Assembly (NCBI RefSeq): GCF_003293845.1
Contig: NZ_QLST01000006.1
Span: 119,457-183,456, forward strand
Direction of reading: 5' to 3'
DNA: 64,000 nt
Source: Flavobacterium tibetense
GTDB lineage: Bacteria; Bacteroidota; Bacteroidia; Flavobacteriales; Flavobacteriaceae
Part shown: piece by piece, positions 35,123 through 41,107 of the stretch
How the letters are laid out: each line of letters begins with the position of its first letter
How positions within the stretch are numbered: position 1 is the stretch's first letter
Translations under genes and position numbers: made by a program
Notes under the pieces: generated by a model
What the model saw: only the letters and a program-made list of their open reading frames with translations
Databases searched by the model: none
What the model was told of the DNA's origin: nothing

Positions 35123-35569
35123 ATGATGAAAATGAAATTATACGTAGTCCTTCTTGTATTGGCATCGAGTTTAACCTTTGCACAAGGAAATCAAGAAAAA
35201 AGAGAAAAAATTAAAGCGTTGAAAGTAGCTTTTTTAACTGAAAAATTAGCTTTAACCAGTGAAGAAGCACAAAAGTTTTGGCCTATTTACAACGCATTTG
35301 AAGAAAAGCAATTTGAAATTCGTTATAAGAAACTTCGCGGCTTAGGAAAGCAATTAGAAGAAAACAATGAAGAAAAAATTTCAGACAAAGAAGCCTTACA
35401 ATTGATAGCTCAGTTTGAAAGTTATGAAGACGAGTTACATGGCTTAAAGAAAAAATTTAGCAAAGATCTATTAACTGTATTGTCTCCAAAAAAAGCTATT
35501 CTGCTTAAGAAATACGAAGATGAGTTCAATAGAAAGTTATTGCGACAAATGCGAGAAGGAAGAAATTAA
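35123..35569 (+). CDS. Small periplasmic Spy/CpxP-like protein ('sensor of ECF-type sigma factor' group)
   Basis: This 148-residue protein has a signal peptide ending in TFAQ, then a highly charged all-helical body (LTSEEAQKFWPIYNAFEEKQ, with repeated Glu/Lys-rich helices). The FWPIYN segment and length match the flavobacterial family commonly named sensor of ECF-type sigma factor, and the fold resembles Spy/CpxP/CnrX chaperone-sensors. In metal and envelope stress systems such proteins signal through the anti-sigma. The three-gene order supports that here. Confidence 0.78.
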   Translation: MMKMKLYVVLLVLASSLTFAQGNQEKREKIKALKVAFLTEKLALTSEEAQKFWPIYNAFEEKQFEIRYKKLRGLGKQLEENNEEKISDKEALQLIAQFESYEDELHGLKKKFSKDLLTVLSPKKAILLKKYEDEFNRKLLRQMREGRN

Positions 35570-35577
35570 TACCAATG

Positions 35578-35612
35578 AAAAGAGGCTGTTCAAAATATGA
35601 ACAGCCTCTTTT
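35578..35612. terminator. Bidirectional terminator between the ECF unit and the CAP lipoprotein
   Basis: Perfect 15-bp stem AAAAGAGGCTGTTCA with its complement, 5-nt loop, A-run before and T-run after. Confidence 0.93.
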
Positions 35613-35640
35613 CTTTAAAAATCAAACTAAACAAAAAAAT

Positions 35641-36135
35641 TTATTTTCTTACGAAGATATTGGTGTAATATTTTCTACCATCTGCGTTTTCTCTAATTGA
35701 CAAACCATAATGTGTGTAGTTTCCAAGTAAATTTACTCGATGACCTTCACTAGCAATCCAAGCATTTAAAGTAGCTTGAGGTGTTGAAAATCCGTAGGCT
35801 ACATTTTCTCCAACTCGAACAGCTCCTACAACTTGCTCTAAATTAGCTTTTCTAGAAGAAAAATTATCATGACTTACTGTATTCGTAACAATCATGTAAT
35901 TGTTGTGTTCTTCAGATTTGTATGAAATGTGCTGAATGATTTGCAATGCATTCAATCCATTTTCTACTCGGTAGGCGTTCACTAAATCTAATAATTCTAA
36001 TTCTGTTGCGTTGTGCGTGTACGATTTTGCAGTTTCTATAGCTGCGGTTTCTGCGCTTTCAGCGTCAGACGAACATGAGGTTAATAATAAGATTGGGAAT
36101 AAAAGGGCAAAAAGGTTAATTACGTTCTTCATCAT
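35641..36135 (-). CDS. CAP/SCP-domain lipoprotein
   Basis: This 164-residue protein has a lipoprotein signal ending LLLTSC, a short acidic linker, and a CAP (cysteine-rich secretory protein, antigen 5, PR-1) domain. The domain shows LVNAYRVENGLNAL, SHDNFSSR, GENVAYGF and WIASEGHRVNLLG. The first His and Glu of the CAP cavity are present. Bacterial CAP proteins are extracytoplasmic, with uncertain roles (lipid binding or spore/peptidoglycan-related). A start one codon later is possible because the frame begins Met-Met. Confidence 0.88.
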   Translation of the reverse strand: MMKNVINLFALLFPILLLTSCSSDAESAETAAIETAKSYTHNATELELLDLVNAYRVENGLNALQIIQHISYKSEEHNNYMIVTNTVSHDNFSSRKANLEQVVGAVRVGENVAYGFSTPQATLNAWIASEGHRVNLLGNYTHYGLSIRENADGRKYYTNIFVRK

Positions 36136-36287
36136 AATCCATGTAATTAAGTGTTATTTTTATAGTTGTTTGTAAAAAAATCGATTAACTGACTGATTTA
36201 CAAGACAAATGTACAACACTATCGGTAACATGCAAATTAAATCGATGAAATACCTAAAATTTTAACACTTAACTAACATTTTGACTA

Positions 36288-36932
36288 TCAAGGAGATAAC
36301 CTTTCTATTTTCCAATCGTAGTTTTCTGACAACTTATAACGAATACGATCATGAAGACGATTTGGACGACCTTGCCAAAACTCTACTTCAACAGGACTAA
36401 CTAAAAATCCGCCCCAAAAAGCTGGTCTTGGAATTTCTTTTCCTTCAAATTCTTGTTCTAGTTGCTTTAAATTTTCTTCTAAAAATTCACGGTTTGGAAT
36501 AACTTCACTCTGAGCGGAAACCATAGCGCCAAGTTTACTTCCATCAGGTCGAGAAGCAAAATAATTATCTGAAATGTTTTCTGGCGTTTTTTCAGCTATT
36601 CCTTTAATAATTACTTGACGCTCCATAGAATGCCAAAAGAAGGACAAACAGATATTGGGATTATTCAGAATGGCTTTTCCTTTTTCTGAATCATAATTGG
36701 TATAAAAAATAAAACCTTCTTCGTTGAACTTTTTCAATAGCACTACTCTACTTTTCGGAAATCCATCCAAACCAATAGTTGCAACTGTCATGGCATTCAC
36801 TTCATCAACACCACCAAAGTCTTCTACTTCATGAAACCAGCGATTGAACAAGTTGATTGGATCTTCTGGAATGTTAGTTTCTAGAAGTTCACTTTTCTCA
36901 TAAGATTTTCTGTAATTGTGTAAATCTTTCAT
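36288..36932 (-). CDS. pdxH: Pyridoxamine 5'-phosphate oxidase
   Basis: This 214-residue protein matches PdxH over its full length. The FMN-binding barrel shows VATIGLDGFPKSRVVLLKKF and FYTNYDSEKGKAI, and the C-terminal signature reads VEFWQGRPNRLHDRIRY. It oxidises pyridoxamine or pyridoxine phosphate to pyridoxal phosphate with FMN and oxygen in the cytoplasm. It lies downstream of rnz on the same strand with a 71-bp gap that holds a TATTTTTG box in the reverse direction, so it may have its own promoter. Confidence 0.96.
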   Translation of the reverse strand: MKDLHNYRKSYEKSELLETNIPEDPINLFNRWFHEVEDFGGVDEVNAMTVATIGLDGFPKSRVVLLKKFNEEGFIFYTNYDSEKGKAILNNPNICLSFFWHSMERQVIIKGIAEKTPENISDNYFASRPDGSKLGAMVSAQSEVIPNREFLEENLKQLEQEFEGKEIPRPAFWGGFLVSPVEVEFWQGRPNRLHDRIRYKLSENYDWKIERLSP

Positions 36933-37003
36933 TTGGTTCTAATTTTACACAAAAATACGAAGTTGGAAAGTAATAGAAACTAAAACAATTGATAAAAGGA
37001 AGT

Positions 37004-37909
37004 TTAAAATTGGAATTCTCTACCATCATCAGCCAAGAGCACATTTTCAAAAATGGTATTTGCCTCTGTTTTAAAAGGTTGAATAGAACCATATCTAGTA
37101 GAATAATGACCTAAAATTAAAGTTTCTGCATTGGCTAACTTAGCAATTTTAGCAGCTTCTATAGCTGTTGAATGTTTTGTTTTTTCAGTATATCGTGCTT
37201 CTGATTCTAAAAATGTAGCTTCATGATACAAAACAGAAACGTTTTTAATCAAAGGAACAATGCTTTCATCATAAACCGTATCACTGCAAAAAGCATAACT
37301 TTTGGGAGCATCTGGAGGAAAAGAAAGCAATTCATTGACAATAATTTCACCTGAATCTAAAGTTACATTTCCGCCCGATTTTATTTTATCGAAATATACT
37401 TTTTCAATTTTATACTTCGCAATGGCTTCAATATTTAAATGACGTTTGCCTAATTTTTCTTGGAAATGAAAGCCATTGGTATACACTCTATGATTCAGTG
37501 GAATAGTTTTAACAATCACGGTTTCATCTTCAAAAATTACTTCGCTTTCTTTGGATTCCAATTCGTGGAAATACAAATTATAACCTGTAAACGAACCCGA
37601 AGCGCGCAATTGTAATAAAATAATTTCTTTAATTCCTTTTGGACCGTAAACATGCAAATCATTTTCACGGTTCAACAACATAAAAGTGGAAATCAACCCA
37701 ATCAAGCCATAAAAATGATCACCATGAAGATGCGAAATAAAAATATGGTTGATTTTTGAAAACTTAATTTTATGCTTACGTAATTGAACCTGAGTTCCTT
37801 CACCACAATCAATAAGAAACAAGTGATTTTTCATCTCCAAAACTTGTGATGTGGGATTGGTTATGGTTCGTGGTGTAGCGGCGTAACAGCCTAGGATTTG
37901 TAGTTTCAT
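37004..37909 (-). CDS. rnz: Ribonuclease Z
   Basis: This 301-residue metallo-beta-lactamase-fold nuclease has the zinc motif HLHGDH (His60, His62, Asp64, His65), LIDCGEGTQVQLRK before it, and the later histidines in HEATF and GHYSTRYG. RNase Z cuts tRNA precursors immediately 3' of the discriminator base. The gene follows a 110-residue protein and pyrB on the same strand. Its leader contains a duplicated 13-nt element (CTGCGACTGAAAA and CTGCGACTGAAGA on the coding strand). Confidence 0.96.
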   Translation of the reverse strand: MKLQILGCYAATPRTITNPTSQVLEMKNHLFLIDCGEGTQVQLRKHKIKFSKINHIFISHLHGDHFYGLIGLISTFMLLNRENDLHVYGPKGIKEIILLQLRASGSFTGYNLYFHELESKESEVIFEDETVIVKTIPLNHRVYTNGFHFQEKLGKRHLNIEAIAKYKIEKVYFDKIKSGGNVTLDSGEIIVNELLSFPPDAPKSYAFCSDTVYDESIVPLIKNVSVLYHEATFLESEARYTEKTKHSTAIEAAKIAKLANAETLILGHYSTRYGSIQPFKTEANTIFENVLLADDGREFQF

Positions 37910-37947
37910 ATTAAAAGTCTTCAGTCGCAGTTTTCAGTCGCAGTTAC
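37910..37947 (-). repeat. Repeat-rich leader of rnz
   Basis: On the rnz coding strand the leader reads CTGCGACTGAAAA, CTGCGACTGAAGA, CTTTTAAT and then ATG. It alternates 6- and 7-nt steps built on ACTG, and upstream CAGTTTA, CAGTATT units continue the pattern. The same CTGCGACTGAAGAC word recurs at about 60452-60473 in the opposite orientation. Confidence 0.7.
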
Positions 37948-37978
37948 TGAATACTGTAAACTGTGACTGCCAACTAAT

Positions 37979-38311
37979 TTAAAATCCTAAGTCGCGTTCA
38001 ATTTCGTCCATTTCAATCATGTCGTGGGCTTCTAAAACAGAAGGAACCACGTTTAAGTAATTGGGAACTTTATCAAAATCAACCGCATCAGAAACTAATA
38101 TTAATGATTTCTTTGCTTTTTTATGATTTTTGGCCAAGTCTTTAAAATGAGCCAAATCCTTTATTGAGAAAGCTTTATCGTTAGAAATGTCCAAAATTAA
38201 ATTTTGCGATTGAAACACATGGTATTCATTTGTCACTTTTTGAACAAAAGACGCAACGTTATTCTGAGTATCTTTGATAATAGTAGTATGTCCTTTTTGA
38301 TCGACTTTCAT
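37979..38311 (-). CDS. Conserved 110-residue protein beside rnz (STAS-like?)
   Basis: A short soluble protein without signal peptide or membrane segment. It has alternating strand-helix composition (LILDISNDKAFSIKDL, then KSLILVSDAV) that loosely resembles anti-sigma-antagonist/STAS folds. I recognise no active-site motif. It lies between pyrB and rnz on the same strand, and database entries for such neighbours are sometimes labelled ribonuclease Z, which I regard as carry-over from the adjacent gene. Function unknown. Confidence 0.75.
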   Translation of the reverse strand: MKVDQKGHTTIIKDTQNNVASFVQKVTNEYHVFQSQNLILDISNDKAFSIKDLAHFKDLAKNHKKAKKSLILVSDAVDFDKVPNYLNVVPSVLEAHDMIEMDEIERDLGF

Positions 38312-38342
38312 AGTTAGTTTTTATGAAATAAAAGCTAATATA

Positions 38343-39272
38343 CTAATTTTTAATTTTACTTGCCAATAAATAAATCACTGCCATTCTAACCGCTACTCCA
38401 TTTTCTACTTGCTCCAAAATTACGGATTGCTGGGAATCGGCTACATCTGAAGAAATTTCAACACCTCTATTTATTGGTCCAGGATGCATAATTACAATTT
38501 CTTTGTTCAAGGAATCCAATAATTCTTTGGTTACACCGTATTGCTGCGTGTATTCTCTAGTAGATGGAAAATAATTCACATCTAATCGTTCGTTTTGAAC
38601 ACGTAACATATTCGCAACATCACACCATTCTAAAGCTTTTCTAAGATTAGGTTCAACTGAAACTCCCAATGATTCAATGTATTTTGGAATTAAGGTTTTT
38701 GGACCACAAACTTTCACTTCGGCTCCTTGCATTTGAAGTGCAAAAATATTGGACAATGCTACTCGTGAATGCAAAATATCACCAACAATTACAATTTTCT
38801 TTCCGCCAACATCTCCTAATTTTTCTCTTATCGTAAAACTATCTAATAAAGCTTGTGTTGGATGTTCGTGTGCGCCATCTCCAGCATTTACTATACTCGC
38901 TTTTACATTTTCAGATAAAAAGTGAGCTGCACCCGGACTACTATGTCGCATCACCACCATATCTACTTTCATAGATAAAATATTGTTTACGGTATCAACC
39001 AAGGTTTCTCCTTTTTTAACGGAAGATTGTGCTGCAGAAAAACTAATTACATCAGCAGAAAGTCGTTTTTGTGCTAATTCGAAAGACAATTTGGTTCTCG
39101 TACTGTTTTCAAAGAAAATATTAGCAATAGTAATATCACGAAGCGACGGTACTTTTTTAATGGGTCGATTAATGACTTCTTTAAAATGGTCAGCCGTTTC
39201 AAAGATTAAATCGATATCTTGTTTGGTAATGTGTTTTATTCCTATTAAATGATTTACTGATAATTCTTTCAT
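38343..39272 (-). CDS. pyrB: Aspartate carbamoyltransferase catalytic subunit
   Basis: This 309-residue enzyme has the carbamoyl-phosphate loop FFENSTRTKLSFELAQKRL, the SVKKGETL loop, HPTQALLDSFT, and the C-terminal HPGPINRGVE. It condenses carbamoyl phosphate and aspartate in the second step of pyrimidine synthesis. pyrR lies 37 bp upstream on the same strand, so the pair is an operon. No pyrI regulatory chain is next to it. The gap before its ATG is an A/C-rich heptad array. Confidence 0.97.
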   Translation of the reverse strand: MKELSVNHLIGIKHITKQDIDLIFETADHFKEVINRPIKKVPSLRDITIANIFFENSTRTKLSFELAQKRLSADVISFSAAQSSVKKGETLVDTVNNILSMKVDMVVMRHSSPGAAHFLSENVKASIVNAGDGAHEHPTQALLDSFTIREKLGDVGGKKIVIVGDILHSRVALSNIFALQMQGAEVKVCGPKTLIPKYIESLGVSVEPNLRKALEWCDVANMLRVQNERLDVNYFPSTREYTQQYGVTKELLDSLNKEIVIMHPGPINRGVEISSDVADSQQSVILEQVENGVAVRMAVIYLLASKIKN

Positions 39273-39273
39273 T

Positions 39274-39315
39274 TATATTGTGTTGTTGTTTATTGTTTGT
39301 GGTTTGTTGTTATTT
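39274..39315 (-). repeat. Period-7 array between pyrR and pyrB
   Basis: On the coding strand there are six units in register: AAATAAC, AACAAAC, CACAAAC, AATAAAC, AACAACA, CAATATA. They begin inside the pyrR stop region and end 1 nt before the pyrB ATG. Three unit types are identical to those before the photolyase genes. Confidence 0.88.
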
Positions 39316-39849
39316 TGTTACCAAATAAACGGCATCTTCTCCATCATTATCTTGCCATTTTACCAAAACTTTTTCGTTATTGATGGCATCTACTTGTCGC
39401 CCACGATAATCGGGTTGGATTGGCAAATGACGGCTAAATCTTCTATCTATTAAAGTGAGTAGCTCTACTTCTGATGGTCTTCCAAAAGATTGAATGGCAG
39501 TTAATGCTGCATTGATACTTCTTCCTGTATACAAAACATCATCAATGAACACCACTTTTTTATCTTCTACTAAAAAATCAATTTGAGTTTCACTAGCTTC
39601 CAATGGTTTTTCTCCTCTACGAAAATCGTCTCTAAAGAAAGTAATATCCAAAAAACCTAAAGCTAGATTTTGAATTTGGTACTCCTCTTCCAAAATTTTC
39701 TTGATGCGATCTGCTAAATATTTGCCACGAGGTTGCATTCCTACAAGTACAGTATTCGAAAAATCGAGATGTTTTTCTACCAACTGACAAGCCAAACGAT
39801 GCAAAATAATATTGATTTCTTTGGCGTTGAGTAATAATTTTTGACTCAT
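39310..39849 (-). CDS. pyrR: PyrR-type phosphoribosyltransferase / pyr operon regulator
   Basis: This 179-residue type I phosphoribosyltransferase carries the PRPP motif VVFIDDVLYTGRSI (around residue 98-111) and the N-terminal MQPRGKYLADRI. It matches PyrR, which in Firmicutes binds pyr leader RNA and also makes UMP from uracil. In this phylum the RNA-binding role is inferred only. I see no attenuator hairpin series between pyrR and pyrB. It is the first gene of the pyrR-pyrB unit. Confidence 0.92.
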   Translation of the reverse strand: MSQKLLLNAKEINIILHRLACQLVEKHLDFSNTVLVGMQPRGKYLADRIKKILEEEYQIQNLALGFLDITFFRDDFRRGEKPLEASETQIDFLVEDKKVVFIDDVLYTGRSINAALTAIQSFGRPSEVELLTLIDRRFSRHLPIQPDYRGRQVDAINNEKVLVKWQDNDGEDAVYLVTK

Positions 39850-39931
39850 AAGGTAAGATTGTGTTGTGGTGGTAAAGATAAGTATTTTTTGAATTTAGCC
39901 GTAATAAAAATTTGAGGAAAAGTATAGAATT

Positions 39932-39964
39932 AAAAAAGCTCCGAATTTACTTTCGGAGCTTTTT
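39932..39964 (-). terminator. Terminator after the 47-residue protein gene
   Basis: Stem AAAAAGCTCCGAA / TTCGGAGCTTTTT with a 6-nt loop, starting next to the stop codon of the small gene. The A-run at its left is the T-run on the reverse strand. Confidence 0.88.
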
Positions 39965-39965
39965 C

Positions 39966-40109
39966 TCAATTAGCGATACTTTCAAAACTTAAACTACCCA
40001 CTTTGGTAATACGCAATGCTTTAGAATAATTGAGTATAAACGAAATCGTTTCTTTTTTAGGTAACATTTTTGAAGTTGCTAATTTTTTCTTAGAGTAAAG
40101 TTTTGCCAT
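39966..40109 (-). CDS. 47-residue basic protein co-transcribed with an ECF sigma factor
   Basis: A reverse-strand frame from ATG at 40107-40109 to TGA at 39966-39968 encodes 47 residues. It opens MAKLYSKKKLATSKML and ends LSFESIAN. It is strongly basic, has no membrane segment, and lies 51 bp after the sigma factor stop and just before a strong terminator, so it ends that transcript. I believe similar tiny proteins accompany this sigma factor in other flavobacteria, from memory. Function unknown. Confidence 0.7.
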   Translation of the reverse strand: MAKLYSKKKLATSKMLPKKETISFILNYSKALRITKVGSLSFESIAN

Positions 40110-40160
40110 AGGAGAAAGTTTGGTTTTTCTTTTATAACGACAAAAAAATTACTTTAGTAT

Positions 40161-40745
40161 CTAATTAGTCAAAATTATTTGATTTTTTTCAATCACTTTT
40201 CTTAAATTCATCAAAGCGTAACGCATTCTTCCTAAAGCGGTATTAATACTTACACCTGTTAAGTCGGAAATTTCTTTAAAACTCATATCCTGATAAATAC
40301 GCATCATCAAAACTTCTTTTTGATCATCTGGAAGCTCGTCAATCAATCGTGTTAAATCTAATTCAACTTGTTCTGTAATCATTTGACTTTCAATATTTGG
40401 ACTAGATTCAAACAAAAAAGAAAAAACAGAATATTCACCAGAATCTCTTTGCATTGGCATTTTCTTGGTTTTTCTGAAATAATCTACTACCAAATTATGA
40501 GCAATTCGCATTACCCAAGGTAAAAACTTTCCTTCTTCATTATAGGATTTAGTTTTCAACGTTTTGATAACTTTAATAAACGTATCTTGAAAAATGTCAT
40601 CTGACAAATCCCTGTCTTGAATTTTGGAATAAATAAAATTGTAGATTTTTGCTTGATGTCTTTCAATTAAAGCAGCCAATGCTCCTTCATCTCCACTTAC
40701 ATAATTTTTTACCAGAATTGCATCTGAAAGTACACTTGTAGCCAT
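40161..40745 (-). CDS. ECF-type RNA polymerase sigma factor
   Basis: This 194-residue sigma-70 family protein shows region 2 (DIFQDTFIKVIKTLKTKSYN, about residues 50-70) and region 4 helix-turn-helix (MSFKEISDLTGVSINTALGR near residue 155). No anti-sigma gene is adjacent, unlike the ECF unit at 34144. The only co-directional partner is the 47-residue gene downstream. Such orphan SigW/RpoE-like factors are typically constitutive or autoregulated. Divergent from uvrA. Confidence 0.93.
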   Translation of the reverse strand: MATSVLSDAILVKNYVSGDEGALAALIERHQAKIYNFIYSKIQDRDLSDDIFQDTFIKVIKTLKTKSYNEEGKFLPWVMRIAHNLVVDYFRKTKKMPMQRDSGEYSVFSFLFESSPNIESQMITEQVELDLTRLIDELPDDQKEVLMMRIYQDMSFKEISDLTGVSINTALGRMRYALMNLRKVIEKNQIILTN

Positions 40746-41107
40746 AACAATACCTTTTTAGTTCTTGGGTTATTTGAATCGTCTAAAAAGTATTTTTTCG
40801 CTATAGGCTATTTTGAGTTTGAATTGAACTTCAAATTTAACATAAAAAAAACTTAAAAAGCAAATTTATTTTAATCTTTTTATCGGAAATTTTATAAAAA
40901 CACATAAAATAGCCTAAAAATAAAGAGATTTCATAATGTAATTTCTTTACATTTTTGATAAACAAATCTAAAATTTATTATAATTACACTCCGTTTCTAT
41001 TTTCTTCATGCTGTAAATCATTCAAAATAGTTTCAATGAATTAACCTTTGTTTCATTACCAAAAAGTAAACTGCAATTGTTATCTTTGCAAATCTTTACC
41101 AAACAAC
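40746..41107. other. Divergent promoter region between the ECF sigma gene and uvrA
   Basis: This 362-bp gap holds no convincing gene. It contains an 11-bp inverted repeat (TAGGCTATTTT at 40804-40814 and its complement at 40906-40916) and a 7-bp hairpin AATGTAA/TTACATT at 40935-40953. A -7 box for uvrA lies at 41081-41088. A TTG codon at 41048 opens the uvrA frame early but is not used in my annotation. Confidence 0.7.
41081..41088 (+). promoter_or_regulatory. Candidate -7 box of uvrA
   Basis: TATCTTTG matches TAnnTTTG and ends 19 nt before the ATG at 41108. It lies inside the frame extension from 41048, which argues for the later start. Confidence 0.5.

Noticed and set aside
39850..39931. 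PyrR-binding attenuator upstream of pyrR
   Set aside because: No anti-terminator/terminator pair or conserved PyrR loop is visible. The only hairpin there belongs to the 47-residue gene.
40804..40916. 11-bp inverted repeat between the sigma factor gene and uvrA as an operator
   Set aside because: The arms are 91 bp apart and AT-rich. Such a match is expected by chance and has no second copy nearby.
41048..41107. Upstream TTG start extending uvrA by 20 codons
   Set aside because: The extension would include the -7 promoter box at 41081 and is not UvrA-like. ATG 41108 gives the normal length.
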